The translations under genes and the position numbers were made by a program. DNA of 64,000 bases, taken from Syntrophorhabdaceae bacterium (GTDB lineage: Bacteria > Desulfobacterota > Syntrophorhabdia > Syntrophorhabdales > Syntrophorhabdaceae). The notes under the pieces are model-generated. The model was not told where the DNA came from, ran no database searches, and was given only the letters and a program-made list of their open reading frames with translations. The stretch is taken from NCBI GenBank assembly GCA_028698615.1, contig JAQVWF010000001.1, positions 62,001 to 126,000 on the forward strand, written 5' to 3'. This document shows positions 17,717 through 27,433 of the stretch, one piece after another (within the stretch, counting starts at the first letter, position 1; each line of letters begins with the position of its first letter).

Positions 17717-18931
17717 TCAGACCATCATCTGTACCGTTCCATCAGGTATCACCGCGGCGCGGACGGGACTGCCGGAGTATTCCCTGTCGAGTTCGCCGAT
17801 GAGGGCGCCCAGATCGTCGACCCAGGCGATGTCCTCCTCCGTACCGAACCAGTAGGAGCCGGCATGGTCCTTGTGGCGGCAGTAGAGGAAGAGCTTCCTG
17901 AGGTTTTCGCCGCTTTTTCTTTCTCCCCTTCCGAGCCTGCCCCAGAGGTTTCTTCCGAACCTTCCCATGAGATAGTGGAGGACCTGCCCCTCCTCGGTGT
18001 CGTTGAGGAGGACAAGGTAGCCCCCGTCGCGGGACAGGATCGCCTCCGATATGGAAGCGGCGATGATGGCCTCGTTGGCCTTGCCGAAAGTGTTGGCAAA
18101 GACGATGTCGTATTCTCCCCGGACCTTCGTTGCGTAATGCCTGAGCGCTCCCTCTATCATCACGGGATAGAGGGAGTCGGGGTAGCCGGCGAAGACCCGC
18201 GTGGCGCGGGAAGAGCTGTTCACGAAGACATCGATCTTGATATCCAGCTTCGCCATCCTTCCCGCTTCCCGTATGTCTGAAAGGATGGCGTTGCAGGAGT
18301 GATTGCCAAGGCCCCAGCAGGAGTCCAGGTTGCTCTGGAGCAGGGGTCCGTGGTGATATTCGATGGCGTCGATGTGGGCTATTCCGGGAAAGACGATCTT
18401 GTACCCGCCGCCGAAACCGCAGAACTGATGGGGGATGAATGATCCGATGCCTATCCTGAGATCGCAGCTCAGGTATTCCTTATTAATAGTGACGGGTGTT
18501 CCCAGGGCCGTCCTGCCCAGCGTCTCGCAGTTCTCGTAGCAGTTGTGGTTATAGACGGGAAAGCGTTCGAGAACCTCTGCGCCGAGTTTCTTCCGGAACT
18601 GGGCGTTATTGTGGGGAGAATGTGTCCCCAGGGCGCAGAGGAACCGCACCTGCCCGTCATCGATGCCGGCGGCGCCGAAGGCCTCGAGGAGCCAGGGGAC
18701 TATCTCGTAGGTGCGCGTCGGCCGGGAAAGGTCGTCGAAGAGGACGCAGACCTCTTTCTTGCCCTTCATAAGGGGCACGAGGGGCATAAGCGATGCCCGG
18801 TACTCCATCTCACCGATGGGCTCTGCCGCGTCACCCTCCATTGAAAGGACGTCGACGTCCCATCGGGGTGGGAGATCCACCTCGAGGATGCGCTCACCAT
18901 TCCAGAGGCCATGGGGCAGAGATATTTCCAT
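17717..18931 (-). CDS. LarA-family (DUF2088) nickel-dependent racemase homologue
   Basis: A 404-residue protein of the LarA family, whose type member racemises lactate with a nickel-pincer nucleotide bound to Lys. Seen: FDDLSRPTRTYEI, ALGTHSPH (conserved His), and FCGFGGGYKIVFPGIA, which carries the cofactor-linking Lys. Family members use varied 2-hydroxy acids, so the substrate is open; no larB, larC or larE is in the window. The ATG at 18931 is preferred to a TTG 24 bases upstream because the conserved N-terminus begins at MEISLPHG. Divergent from the GntR gene at 18982. Confidence 0.82.
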   Translation of the reverse strand: MEISLPHGLWNGERILEVDLPPRWDVDVLSMEGDAAEPIGEMEYRASLMPLVPLMKGKKEVCVLFDDLSRPTRTYEIVPWLLEAFGAAGIDDGQVRFLCALGTHSPHNNAQFRKKLGAEVLERFPVYNHNCYENCETLGRTALGTPVTINKEYLSCDLRIGIGSFIPHQFCGFGGGYKIVFPGIAHIDAIEYHHGPLLQSNLDSCWGLGNHSCNAILSDIREAGRMAKLDIKIDVFVNSSSRATRVFAGYPDSLYPVMIEGALRHYATKVRGEYDIVFANTFGKANEAIIAASISEAILSRDGGYLVLLNDTEEGQVLHYLMGRFGRNLWGRLGRGERKSGENLRKLFLYCRHKDHAGSYWFGTEEDIAWVDDLGALIGELDREYSGSPVRAAVIPDGTVQMMV

Positions 18932-18981
18932 AAATAAAAACTTGAATGATAACAACGGCTAAGGTACAGTATACGAAATTA

Positions 18982-19665
18982 ATGAAAAAACTGGTAATAA
19001 AAAAAGATGAGACCATAAGGCAGAAGGTCTATCATCACATCCGTGAGGAGATACTCAAGGGGGCCATCGCCCCCAAGGAAAGGCTGATAGAAGCGAAGAT
19101 CGCGGGGGAGATAGGCACCTCCCGGACGCCCGTGCGAGAGGCGCTCCACAATCTCGAGCTCGAAAAACTTGTTGTTTCCATCCCCCGGGTAGGCTACGTG
19201 GTCAGGGGCATGGACATGCGGGAGGTCGAGCAGATATGCGAGATCAGGGCCGCCATAGAAGGTCTCGCCGTCTCATGGGCCACGGCGAAGCAAAGGGACA
19301 GGCTCATCCAGGCCCTCAAAAGGAACATCGAGAACCAGAAGAAGCGGATAGCAAAAGGCAATCTCAATGGCTACGTGGAACTCGATGCGCAGTTCCATGA
19401 TATCATAGCCCGTCTTGCCGGCAGCGACCGCCTGCTGGAACTCACCCAGACCCTTCGCAGGCATATGCTGCGGTATCGGATCCAGTGCATCTATATGACC
19501 GAAACGGCGGAGAGGTCGATGCACGGCCATGAACGGATCGTGAATGCCATTGAAAAGGGCGACACGGGGGAGATAGCAGCCGCAGTGAAAACGCACCTCA
19601 TCCAGGCAAGGGACGACATCCTCTACTATGTTTTTCGTGACTCCGACGGCGACACCGAAGGGTGA
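18982..19665 (+). CDS. GntR-family transcriptional regulator, FCD subfamily
   Basis: A 227-residue regulator: winged helix (about 10-75, with LIEAKIAGEIGTSRTPVREALHNLE) and a helical FCD ligand-binding domain with the metal-type residues D-x3-H in ELDAQFHDII and later His residues (MHGHERI, KTHL). It is transcribed away from the LarA homologue and toward the importer, so it likely controls one or both in response to a carboxylic acid. The ATG at 18982 is chosen because conserved sequence follows it. GTATAC (18969-18974) just upstream is a possible operator core, since many FCD regulators bind GTATAC-centred dyads. Confidence 0.88.
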   Translation: MKKLVIKKDETIRQKVYHHIREEILKGAIAPKERLIEAKIAGEIGTSRTPVREALHNLELEKLVVSIPRVGYVVRGMDMREVEQICEIRAAIEGLAVSWATAKQRDRLIQALKRNIENQKKRIAKGNLNGYVELDAQFHDIIARLAGSDRLLELTQTLRRHMLRYRIQCIYMTETAERSMHGHERIVNAIEKGDTGEIAAAVKTHLIQARDDILYYVFRDSDGDTEG

Positions 19666-19751
19666 CCCCCCGCGCCGGACGTTTTAATTGACAAAAAAGA
19701 GTTTCTGTGTAAACCTCAAATCAACGCAAAAAACTTAACGGAGGTGCCGGT

Positions 19752-20969
19752 ATGAAGAAGTGTTCCTTCTTTGCGCTCGCGTCAGTGTTTTTCCTGTCGG
19801 TCCTGTGCATATGTTCCGTCTCCCGGGCAGCAAATACGATAAAGGTGGGCATTGTGGACACCTACACGGGGCCTGCGACGACCTTCACGAATGACGTCCT
19901 CGACGGCTTCAAGCTCGCCGTGCAGAGGATAAACGCCTCCGGCGGGATCCTGGGCAAGAAGGTCGAATTCACGACGAGGGATGAGAAGTTCAAACCCGAT
20001 ATCGGCCTTGCCATGGCCAAGGAACTTGTCCTCAAGGAAAAGGTCGACATCCTCATGGGCACCATCAACAGCGCCACCACACTGGCCATTTCCGACTTTG
20101 TCAGGAAGGAGAAGATACCCTTCTTTGTCACCTTTGCGAAGAGCGACAAGATTGTCAGCGAGAAGGGACACCGCTATATCTTCAACATGAACGAGAATAC
20201 CGAGATGGCAGGCAGGGCGGCCGCCATAGCGCTGGCGAAGAAGCCCTACGTCAGGTACTGGATAGCCGGCGACGACTATGAATACGGCCACGCCATCGCG
20301 CAGGGTGTGTGGAACAATCTCAAGAAGCTCAAACCTTCCGTCCAGAAGGTAGGGGAGACCTGGTGGAAGGTCGGCGAGGCCGACTTCACCCCGTATATCA
20401 CCCAGATCCTTGCCGCGAAACCCGACTTCATCATCGTGGCCACGGGGGGCTCCGGCATGGTCAACTTCCAGAAGGCAGCCAAGGCCACCGGCCTCAGCCA
20501 GAAGATCCCCTTCTATCAGCACACCGCCACGGAGCTTTCCGTTCTCGCCCCCCAGGGTCCCAGCGCCCCCGAGGGCGTTTTCGGTACTGCCAACTATTTC
20601 TTCTATTATCCCGATACCCCCGAGAACAGGACCTTTGTGGCCGATTTCAAGAAGGCCTACAACCGCAATCCCCGGGTCGGGGCTCTCTACGGGCACATGA
20701 CGGCGCAGTTCATCCTGGAAGGGTACAAGAAGGCCGGCAGGATCGACAAGGAGAAATTCGTCACAGCCCTCGAGGGCATGGTCATCGACAGCCCCGTCGG
20801 CAAGCTGGAGATCCGCAAGTGCGACCATCAGCTCCTGCTTCCCATGTATTTCGGCGTCACGAAAAAGGACGCAAAGTACAAGTTCCTTATTGCCGGCAGC
20901 ATCGAGACCATCCAGGGCAAGGACTACGTCCCGTCCTGCGAGGAGGTTTTGAAGCGCCGCAAGAGATAA
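19752..20969 (+). CDS. Branched-chain amino acid-type ABC transporter substrate-binding protein
   Basis: A 405-residue periplasmic receptor with a signal peptide (about 1-26, cleaved after SRA) and a type I periplasmic-binding fold (KVGIVDTYTGPATTFTNDVLDGFKLAV, GILGKKVEF, ATTLAISDFVRKEKIPFF). Such proteins bind amino acids, amides, aromatic acids or other carboxylates. It is the first gene of a complete Liv-type importer and has ACGGAGG before its ATG. The LarA homologue nearby hints at a hydroxy or branched carboxylic acid; the ligand is not readable. Confidence 0.9.
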   Translation: MKKCSFFALASVFFLSVLCICSVSRAANTIKVGIVDTYTGPATTFTNDVLDGFKLAVQRINASGGILGKKVEFTTRDEKFKPDIGLAMAKELVLKEKVDILMGTINSATTLAISDFVRKEKIPFFVTFAKSDKIVSEKGHRYIFNMNENTEMAGRAAAIALAKKPYVRYWIAGDDYEYGHAIAQGVWNNLKKLKPSVQKVGETWWKVGEADFTPYITQILAAKPDFIIVATGGSGMVNFQKAAKATGLSQKIPFYQHTATELSVLAPQGPSAPEGVFGTANYFFYYPDTPENRTFVADFKKAYNRNPRVGALYGHMTAQFILEGYKKAGRIDKEKFVTALEGMVIDSPVGKLEIRKCDHQLLLPMYFGVTKKDAKYKFLIAGSIETIQGKDYVPSCEEVLKRRKR

Positions 20970-20996
20970 AAGAGGCACGAGAGAAAGGTAAGAGTA

Positions 20997-21896
20997 ATGG
21001 AGAGCATCTTTGGCTTCCTGAGCCCGGGGATATTGAGCCAGATACTCGTGGGCCTCTCCCGCACGGTCATTCTTTTCATCGTTTCATCGGGCCTCTCCCT
21101 CATTCTGGGGGTTTTAAGGATCCCCAACGTGGCGCACGGTTCTCTCTACATGATCGGCGCCTTCATGGCCTACACGGTGTCGCACCTCTTCGGCGGGGGC
21201 AACATGGGTTTCTGGATGGCCCTTATCATCGCCCCCCTTGGGGTTGCCGTCGTCAGTTTTGCCGCCGAGAGATCCCTCTTTCAGTTCCTCTATGAACGCG
21301 AGCACCTGATGCTGCTCCTTCTCACCTTTGCGATGTCCCTTGTCTTTGGGGACCTTGTCAAGCTGGTATGGGGGGCCGAATACCGTTCGGTCCCCGTGCC
21401 CAATGTGTTTCAGGGCTACATAAATCTCTTCGGAGGGCTTCCCTTTCCCATCTACAGCTTCTTCCTCCTCGTCATGGGGCCCGTTATCGCCATATCGCTC
21501 TGGCTTCTGACCAACAAGACGAAGATCGGCAAGATATCCCGCGCCGCCGCAGTCGACAGGGAGATGGTGGGGGCGGTTGGGATCAACGTGAGCTGGGTTT
21601 TCGCCATCGTCTTCATCATCGGCTGTCTTCTGGCGGGCCTGGGGGGTGTTCTTGTCGCTCCCACGGTGAGCGTCACCCTGGGAATGGACCACACCCTCAT
21701 TATTGAGGCATTCCTCATCGTCATCATGGGGGGGCTCGGCAACGTCTGGGGTGCCCTTCTCGGCGCGCTCATCTTCGGCCTCACCCAGTCCCTTGGCATT
21801 CTCGTATGGCCCCAGTTCGGTATCGTCTTCCCTTACGTGGCGGTGGTCGTCGTGCTCCTTTTCAGGCCCACGGGGCTTTTGAGGTCAACGTGGTAA
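20997..21896 (+). CDS. ABC transporter permease, LivH type
   Basis: Inner-membrane permease (299 residues, about eight membrane segments) of the Liv-type importer. Seen: the N-terminal LSRTVILFIVSSGLSLILGVLRIPNVAHGSLYMIGAF and the EAA-like cytoplasmic loop near GINVSWVFAIVFIIGCLLAGLGGVL, followed by EAFLIVIMGGLGNVWGALLGAL, typical of LivH. It lies 27 bases after the receptor gene and five before the LivM-type gene. Confidence 0.9.
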   Translation: MESIFGFLSPGILSQILVGLSRTVILFIVSSGLSLILGVLRIPNVAHGSLYMIGAFMAYTVSHLFGGGNMGFWMALIIAPLGVAVVSFAAERSLFQFLYEREHLMLLLLTFAMSLVFGDLVKLVWGAEYRSVPVPNVFQGYINLFGGLPFPIYSFFLLVMGPVIAISLWLLTNKTKIGKISRAAAVDREMVGAVGINVSWVFAIVFIIGCLLAGLGGVLVAPTVSVTLGMDHTLIIEAFLIVIMGGLGNVWGALLGALIFGLTQSLGILVWPQFGIVFPYVAVVVVLLFRPTGLLRSTW

Positions 21897-21900
21897 GGGG

Positions 21901-22848
21901 GTGTCCGTGAAGAGCCTTGTTTTTCGGGGCAAGCTCCCCTGGGTCATTGCCGGCCTTGTCGTCCTCTTCCTCTTCCCTGTCTTTCTCGACAGGTTCTATG
22001 TTTACCTTGCGGCGATCATACTTCTTACGGGACTGTGCGCGACGAGCCTCAATTTCGTTCTCGGCTACGGCGGGGTTTTTCAATTCCACCACGCCGTTTT
22101 TTACGGCGTCGGAGCATACGGCACGGCGCTCATGATCATCAAGTCGGGGCTCTCGCCCTGGCTGGGGTTCGTCGTCGGCCCCATAGCGGCGGCCATAATG
22201 GGCCTTGTCATCGGCATCATCTGCATACGCCTCTCCAAGCTTTACTTTGGGATGCTCCAGATATCGCTGGGCTCCCTCGTTTGGGCCATTGTCTATCGCT
22301 GGTATTCGTTTACCGGGGGCGATGATGGCATCCACGGCGTCCCCCTTCCCGACATCATCTCCTCGCCGAACGGCGGATACTACTTCACCCTTATCGTCAC
22401 CGCCGTCTCCATGTTCATTCTCTACAGGATGATCAGGTCCCCCTTCGGCAGCGCCCTCCAGGGGATACGGGACAACCCGGTGCGCTCCGAGATGATCGGC
22501 GTCAACGTGAGGCTCCACCAGCTCCTTGCCCTCACCATCGCGGGGTTCTTCGGGGGCGTGGCAGGGTCCCTCTTCGTCGTCGTCGACAACACCGTGTTTC
22601 CCGATATGATGTTTTGGACGCTCTCTCTGGAGCTCATCATCATGTGCCTCCTCGGCGGGTGGTTTTCCTTTCTCGGCCCCATGGTGGGCGCGGCCGCCAT
22701 AGTCCTCCTGAGGACTTACGTAAGCGGCATCACGGGCTACTGGGCCCTCATCCTCGGGGTGATCATGATGCTCGTAATCTTCTTCCTTCCCAACGGCGTC
22801 CTCGGATATCTCGACAGGTTCGTGAAGAAAAAAGCAAGGAGCATCTGA
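21901..22848 (+). CDS. ABC transporter permease, LivM type
   Basis: Second permease (315 residues) of the importer. LivM hallmarks include LCATSLNFVLGYGGVFQFHHAVFYGVGAY near the N-terminus and the loop GVNVRLHQLLALTIAGFFGGVAGSL. The GTG at 21901 gives a start five bases after livH; a GTG at 21907 is equally possible. Forms the transmembrane heterodimer with the LivH-type subunit. Confidence 0.9.
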   Translation: MSVKSLVFRGKLPWVIAGLVVLFLFPVFLDRFYVYLAAIILLTGLCATSLNFVLGYGGVFQFHHAVFYGVGAYGTALMIIKSGLSPWLGFVVGPIAAAIMGLVIGIICIRLSKLYFGMLQISLGSLVWAIVYRWYSFTGGDDGIHGVPLPDIISSPNGGYYFTLIVTAVSMFILYRMIRSPFGSALQGIRDNPVRSEMIGVNVRLHQLLALTIAGFFGGVAGSLFVVVDNTVFPDMMFWTLSLELIIMCLLGGWFSFLGPMVGAAAIVLLRTYVSGITGYWALILGVIMMLVIFFLPNGVLGYLDRFVKKKARSI

Positions 22849-22867
22849 TGCGCATAAGGGGTTTCGC

Positions 22868-23617
22868 GTGCTTGAGGTAACGTCACTGTCCAAGTCCTTC
22901 GACGGCTTCAAGGCCGTCAACAATGCCTCCCTGTCCGTGAAGGAGGGAGAGGTTGTGGCCGTCATAGGACCGAACGGGGCCGGCAAGACGACCCTTTTCA
23001 ATCTCATCACGGGAGTGCTGAAACCCGACAGCGGAAAGGTCCTTTTCAAGGGTGGGGACATCACGGGGCATCCCCCCTACAAGGTCTGCCGCAGGGGCAT
23101 GTCACGGTCTTTCCAGGTGGTGAACGTCTTTCCCCGGCTCAGCGTCTTTGAGAACGTCCAGGTCTCTGTTCTCTCACAGCAGAAGAAGACGTGGAACCTC
23201 TTCACTCCTTCCGCGAAGCTGGCCATAAATGAGACGGACAGGATCCTCGAGAACGTGGGCCTCATGGACATCAGGGATGCGACAAGCGCGGCCCTATCCC
23301 ACGGCGAGCGCAAGGTCCTCGAGATCGCCATCGCCCTCGGGGGGAACCCCGAATTCCTTATCCTCGACGAACCCACGGCAGGGATGTCGCCGGAGGAGAC
23401 GACACGATGCATCGACCTTATCAAACAACTCAAGGAAAAGCTCGGTATCACCATCCTTTTCTGCGAGCATGACATGGAGATCGTCTTCTCCATCTCGGAC
23501 CGGATCATGGTCATGGTGCGGGGATCGACGATCATTCAGGGCACCTGTGAGGATGTCAGGTGCTGCCAGGAGGTGCAGGACGCATACCTGGGCGGGAGTG
23601 ACGCATGCTTGACGTGA
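22868..23617 (+). CDS. ABC transporter ATP-binding protein, LivG type
   Basis: First of two ATPases of the importer (249 residues). Walker A GPNGAGKTT, the LivG-specific GMSRSFQVVNVFPRLSVFENV segment, signature LSHGERKVLEIAIAL and Walker B LILDEPTAGMSPEET are visible. The signature has SHGE in place of SGGQ, which is common in LivG proteins. GTG start; the 3' end overlaps the LivF-type gene by 13 bases. Confidence 0.9.
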   Translation: MLEVTSLSKSFDGFKAVNNASLSVKEGEVVAVIGPNGAGKTTLFNLITGVLKPDSGKVLFKGGDITGHPPYKVCRRGMSRSFQVVNVFPRLSVFENVQVSVLSQQKKTWNLFTPSAKLAINETDRILENVGLMDIRDATSAALSHGERKVLEIAIALGGNPEFLILDEPTAGMSPEETTRCIDLIKQLKEKLGITILFCEHDMEIVFSISDRIMVMVRGSTIIQGTCEDVRCCQEVQDAYLGGSDACLT

Positions 23618-24294
23618 AAGCCATTGATACTTACTACGGGCTGAGCCACATTCTCTTCGGTGTCACCCTCAAGGTCGGCGCCGGCGAAGTGGTGGGTCTT
23701 CTCGGGCGCAACGGGGCAGGGAAGTCGACCACCATGAAGAGCATCATGGGCATCGTGCCGCCGCGGAAGGGGACGATCACCCTCAAGGGAACAGAGATCA
23801 CCGGGCGCAAGCCGTACGTGCTTTTCCGCCAGGGCATCGGCTACGTCCCCGACGACCGCAGGGTTTTCGCCGACCTCTGTGTCGACGACAACCTTGATAT
23901 CGTCTACCGCCGCAGCAAAGAGTGGGACAAGGAAAGGGTCTACGGGCTGTTCCCCGCCTTGAAGGAGATAAAGGCCCGCCGCGCCGGGCACCTGAGCGGC
24001 GGGGAACAGCAGATGCTTACCATAGCGAGGGCGCTCATGGGGGGCCCCGAGATCCTTCTCCTCGATGAGCCCACGGAGGGTCTTGCCCCGCTCATCGTCC
24101 GCGATCTGGAACAGCAGATATTGCGGCTTAAGGACGCCGGCATCAGCATTCTCCTGTCCGAGCAGAACGTGCGCTCCGCCCTCAAGATGATCACCAGGGC
24201 CTACGTCATCGACAACGGCAGGATCCGTTTCGAAGGCACCGTCCAGGAACTCGAGGCGAACGAAGAGGTAAAACGAAAATACCTCATGATCTAG
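23605..24294 (+). CDS. ABC transporter ATP-binding protein, LivF type
   Basis: Second ATPase of the importer (229 residues). Walker A GRNGAGKST, the LivF segment GIGYVPDDRRVFADLCVDDNL, signature LSGGEQQMLTIARAL, Walker B LLLDEPTEGLAPLIV, and the switch region LLSEQNVRSAL are present. It ends the operon; a small GC hairpin follows the stop. Confidence 0.9.
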   Translation: MLDVKAIDTYYGLSHILFGVTLKVGAGEVVGLLGRNGAGKSTTMKSIMGIVPPRKGTITLKGTEITGRKPYVLFRQGIGYVPDDRRVFADLCVDDNLDIVYRRSKEWDKERVYGLFPALKEIKARRAGHLSGGEQQMLTIARALMGGPEILLLDEPTEGLAPLIVRDLEQQILRLKDAGISILLSEQNVRSALKMITRAYVIDNGRIRFEGTVQELEANEEVKRKYLMI

Positions 24295-24295
24295 T

Positions 24296-24313
24296 TTTCG
24301 CGTTCCCGCGAAA
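24296..24313 (+). repeat. Short hairpin after the importer operon
   Basis: TTTCGCG and CGCGAAA form a perfect 7-bp stem with a TTCC loop directly after the livF stop. No T run follows, so it may stabilise the transcript 3' end rather than act as an intrinsic terminator. Confidence 0.4.
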
Positions 24314-24407
24314 GCTGGATCGGTCCCAGGTCCCAGGGAAAAACAAGACATTTGCGCTCTCCCGCCCTATGGTAAACCGCCGGGACTCAAGGGTCTTCAT
24401 CTTTTTT

Positions 24408-24435
24408 CTGAAACCTGGAACGTGAGGCCTGAAAC
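24408..24435. repeat. Half copy of the GTTTCAGG/CCTGAAAC repeat
   Basis: CTGAAACCTGGAACGTGAGG followed by CCTGAAAC matches the right end of the elements at 43267-43344 and 44856-44994. The left GTTTCAGG arm is missing, so this is a decayed or partial copy in the 187-base gap before the secreted-protein gene. Confidence 0.45.
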
Positions 24436-24481
24436 GGTGTTTTTCCCTTTCTTTTATGCCGGTTTTCTTATAGAATTAGAC

Positions 24482-25060
24482 ATGTTCGCACAACTGAAAA
24501 AACAATCGCATTTCTTTTTCGCCTGCCTTCTTGGCGGCATAGCCTGCATAGCCTTTGCGGTCCCCGCTGTTCATGCCGTGAGCGATCTCGGCGTTGTCGT
24601 GGAGCAGCTTAAGGACGGCGATAAGGCAACGCGGTGTCCCGTTTGCGGCAGGGCGATCAGCCCCGGTGTCATCCATACGGATGCCGCGGTCATCCTGAAG
24701 GTGAAGCTTAAAACGGCGCTTACTGACCGGAATATCGGCTACTCCGATGGAATGAAGAAAGATCAGCCCTACATCCATGTTCTCGTTTATCGTTTCCAGG
24801 AGCGCAAAGGGGGCAATTTCGCCATTGAGAAACCTGCCGCCGTCGCTTTTCATATGCACCTCATGAAGGACAATATGCTGGGTAAGATCTTCACGTATGC
24901 CGAAGAGCAGAAAGCCCTGACTCAGAACCTTTTCACCGTGGGAAAGTTCTTCAGCAGGGGAGGGCGCTGGGTGACGGCGGAGGAGCTTGCCGAAGAGGGC
25001 ATCAACGCGGGACTGGACGAGCTCGTGGAGACGAAGGGGCCGACGGAGCCGGGAGAGTGA
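24482..25060 (+). CDS. Secreted protein of unknown function with CPVCGR motif
   Basis: I do not recognise this family. The 192-residue product has an N-terminal signal segment (about 10-35, ending near VHAVS), then KATRCPVCGRAIS, a two-cysteine motif that could bind a metal or be redox active, and a mixed alpha/beta remainder with a charged C-terminus. The ATG at 24482 was chosen because the signal peptide begins there. It overlaps the hisA start by four bases, but a link to histidine synthesis is not evident. Confidence 0.7.
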   Translation: MFAQLKKQSHFFFACLLGGIACIAFAVPAVHAVSDLGVVVEQLKDGDKATRCPVCGRAISPGVIHTDAAVILKVKLKTALTDRNIGYSDGMKKDQPYIHVLVYRFQERKGGNFAIEKPAAVAFHMHLMKDNMLGKIFTYAEEQKALTQNLFTVGKFFSRGGRWVTAEELAEEGINAGLDELVETKGPTEPGE

Positions 25061-25764
25061 AGGCGCTCTTTGCGATGGACCTGATGGGCGGCAAGACCGT
25101 TCGTCTCAGGAAAGGCGATTTCAAAGAAGTAACGGTCTACAGCAATGATCCTCTCTCCATGATCGAGGAAATGGTGCGCCGCGGCGCGCGGGATTTCCAT
25201 ATCATCGATCTCGATGGCGCGAGGACGGGCGAACCCGTACACGGGGAGATCATCGGAAAGATCCGTTCCATGGTGAAAGGCTACATGGAGGTCGGCGGCG
25301 GCATCCGCACCGACGATACCATTAAATACTACAGCGACCTCGGCATCGACGGGATCATCATCGGTACCCGTGCCCTCGAGGACGAAGACTATTTCGAGGG
25401 GCTGTCGCGGTTCGGCAACATCGTCCTCGGTCTCGATCTTCTTCAGGGAAAACCGATGTCGCGGGGATGGAAAAGCGCTGTCGACAGGGACCCCGTTGCC
25501 ATACTCAAGGCCGCGGAGCGCATCGGTATCAAGGCCGTTCTGTGCACGAGCATCGAGCGCGACGGGATGCTGACAGGGCCGGATCTTGCGGGGCTCAAGG
25601 CAATATCGGAATTGACCGTACTGCCTGTCATAGCGAGCGGCGGTGTGTCGAACATAGACGATGTCAGGCGTCTCAAGGGAATGGACGTCTGGGCGGCGAT
25701 CATAGGAAAGGCCTTCTACGAGGGATTCATCGGCATCGAGGAGGCCATGGGTTATGCTGACTAA
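25057..25764 (+). CDS. hisA: Phosphoribosyl-formimino-AICAR-phosphate isomerase
   Basis: Fourth step of histidine synthesis, an Amadori rearrangement of ProFAR. The 235-residue beta/alpha barrel has the two phosphate-binding halves typical of His[16 protein letters not shown] and [16 protein letters not shown], with the catalytic Asp near [13 protein letters not shown]. The first residues read [12 protein letters not shown], where most HisA have IPAIDL. GTG start. It overlaps hisF by 11 bases. Confidence 0.92.
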   Translation: MKALFAMDLMGGKTVRLRKGDFKEVTVYSNDPLSMIEEMVRRGARDFHIIDLDGARTGEPVHGEIIGKIRSMVKGYMEVGGGIRTDDTIKYYSDLGIDGIIIGTRALEDEDYFEGLSRFGNIVLGLDLLQGKPMSRGWKSAVDRDPVAILKAAERIGIKAVLCTSIERDGMLTGPDLAGLKAISELTVLPVIASGGVSNIDDVRRLKGMDVWAAIIGKAFYEGFIGIEEAMGYAD

Positions 25765-26512
25765 GAGGATCATTCCCTGCCTTGATGTAATGGAAGGCAG
25801 GGTCGTCAAGGGGACCAATTTTCTCGAGCTTAAGGATGCCGGCGACCCCGTGGAGAATGCGAAGGCCTACGAGGAACAGCTGGCGGACGAGCTGTGCTTT
25901 CTCGATATCACCGCTTCCCATGAGAAGAGAAGAACCATCATCGACGTCGTTGAGCGGGTATCCCACGAGGTCTTCATGCCTCTTACGGTGGGAGGCGGCA
26001 TACGCACCACAGATGACATCCGGGACATCCTCCGGGCGGGCGCGGACAAGGTGACCGTCAATACGACGGCGGTGGAGAACCCTGAATTCGTCCGGGAATC
26101 GAGCGAGATCTTCGGCAGCCAGTGCATCTGCATTGCCATTGACGCCAAGGGGCGCGAAGGCGGGGGTTTCGAGGTCTACACCTACGGAGGCCGAAGACCG
26201 ACGGGTATCGATGCCGTCGGCTGGGCGAAGAGGGTGGAGGAGTTGGGCGCCGGCGAAATACTCCTCACCAGCATGGACAGGGACGGGACCAAGGCCGGTT
26301 TTGACATCGAGCTGACGCGGGCCATCGCCGATTCCGTGAACATCCCCGTCATAGCCTCGGGCGGGGTAGGTACCCTGGAGCACCTTTACGACGGGCTCGC
26401 CCTGGCAAAGGCGGATGCCGTCCTTGCCGCATCGATATTCCATTACCGGGAGTTCACTGTCGTCGATGCGAAGCGATATCTCCGCAGCCGGGGCGTGAAC
26501 GTGAGGCTATAG
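25754..26512 (+). CDS. hisF: Imidazole glycerol phosphate synthase, cyclase subunit
   Basis: Uses ammonia from HisH to close the imidazole ring, releasing AICAR. The 252-residue barrel has [19 protein letters not shown] with the catalytic Asp, [24 protein letters not shown] with the second catalytic Asp, and [12 protein letters not shown]. Overlaps hisA. No hisH is in the window. Confidence 0.95.
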   Translation: MLTKRIIPCLDVMEGRVVKGTNFLELKDAGDPVENAKAYEEQLADELCFLDITASHEKRRTIIDVVERVSHEVFMPLTVGGGIRTTDDIRDILRAGADKVTVNTTAVENPEFVRESSEIFGSQCICIAIDAKGREGGGFEVYTYGGRRPTGIDAVGWAKRVEELGAGEILLTSMDRDGTKAGFDIELTRAIADSVNIPVIASGGVGTLEHLYDGLALAKADAVLAASIFHYREFTVVDAKRYLRSRGVNVRL

Positions 26513-26619
26513 GGCGCGGGACGCCCAGGTTCACGAAAGGCACAAAGAACCCGGACAGGCAAAAAAAATGCCTCGAAAAAGGGTATGGTAAGTAATATAG
26601 GAAGAAAAGAGGAGTCGCC

Positions 26620-27003
26620 ATGGATGATGATCTTAAATGGGATGAAAAGGGCCTTATGCCCGCCGTCGTGCAGGATGCAGGCTCGAAGGATGTTCTCATG
26701 GTCGCCTATATGAACAAGGAGGCCCTGGAACTCACCCTGAGAACGAAGACTGCCCATTACTATTCGAGATCGCGGCAGAAGCTCTGGCTCAAGGGCGAGA
26801 CCTCGGGCCACACGCAAGCAGTAAAAGAGGTTCTCATAGATTGCGACAACGACACCATCCTTCTCATGGTGGACCAGAAGGGGGCGGCCTGCCACACCGG
26901 TTACTGGAGCTGTTTTTACCGTGCGTGGGCCGATGGATGGAAGATCATCGGAAAAAAGGTCTTTGACGAAAAAGAAGTCTATGGTGAAAAGAAGACCCAT
27001 TGA
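26620..27003 (+). CDS. hisI: Phosphoribosyl-AMP cyclohydrolase
   Basis: Zinc enzyme for the third step of histidine synthesis (127 residues). Seen: [46 protein letters not shown] and [11 protein letters not shown], which carries the zinc-binding cysteines. It has no fused HisE domain. It is 107 bases after hisF, and its 3' end overlaps pgpA by 23 bases. Confidence 0.94.
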   Translation: MDDDLKWDEKGLMPAVVQDAGSKDVLMVAYMNKEALELTLRTKTAHYYSRSRQKLWLKGETSGHTQAVKEVLIDCDNDTILLMVDQKGAACHTGYWSCFYRAWADGWKIIGKKVFDEKEVYGEKKTH

Positions 27004-27433
27004 CAGGGTCCTTTCCTTTTTCAATACCTGTTGTTTTGTGGGGCACATCCCCGCTGCGCCGGGGACCTTCGGGTCGCTCTTTGCCGCGATACTGATCTAC
27101 CTCTTCCCGGCCGTCTTCAGCAGTCCCGTCTTCGCCGTTCTCTTCATTGTCTTCGCTGTCGCGACCACAACGATGGAGCGGTATGAGGGCGAAGACCCGG
27201 GCCATATAGTCATTGACGAGTTCGCCGGCATGTGCGTGGCCATGGCAGGCCACAAGGTCACGCTTCTCACCGTGGGCATTGGCTTCGTTCTCTTCCGGAT
27301 CTTCGATATCCTCAAACCCTTTCCCATCGGTCGGATGGAGAGGTTGAGAGGAGGCTATGGCATAGTGGGCGATGATGTTGTTGCGGGCATATTCGCAAAC
27401 ATCCTTCTTCTCCTGTGGACGAGGCTTTTGTGA
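26981..27433 (+). CDS. pgpA: Phosphatidylglycerophosphatase A
   Basis: Removes phosphate from phosphatidylglycerol phosphate in the inner membrane. The 150-residue protein has [10 protein letters not shown] near the N-terminus, the conserved acidic segment [25 protein letters not shown], and [14 protein letters not shown], all PgpA hallmarks, with about four membrane helices. The ATG at 26981 is used because the conserved region starts soon after it; a longer frame only shadows hisI. Confidence 0.92.
   Translation: MVKRRPIDRVLSFFNTCCFVGHIPAAPGTFGSLFAAILIYLFPAVFSSPVFAVLFIVFAVATTTMERYEGEDPGHIVIDEFAGMCVAMAGHKVTLLTVGIGFVLFRIFDILKPFPIGRMERLRGGYGIVGDDVVAGIFANILLLLWTRLL

Noticed and set aside
16763-18280. 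A 505-codon plus-strand frame across dacC and larA
   Set aside because: It crosses two well-identified minus-strand genes and the intergenic promoter between them.
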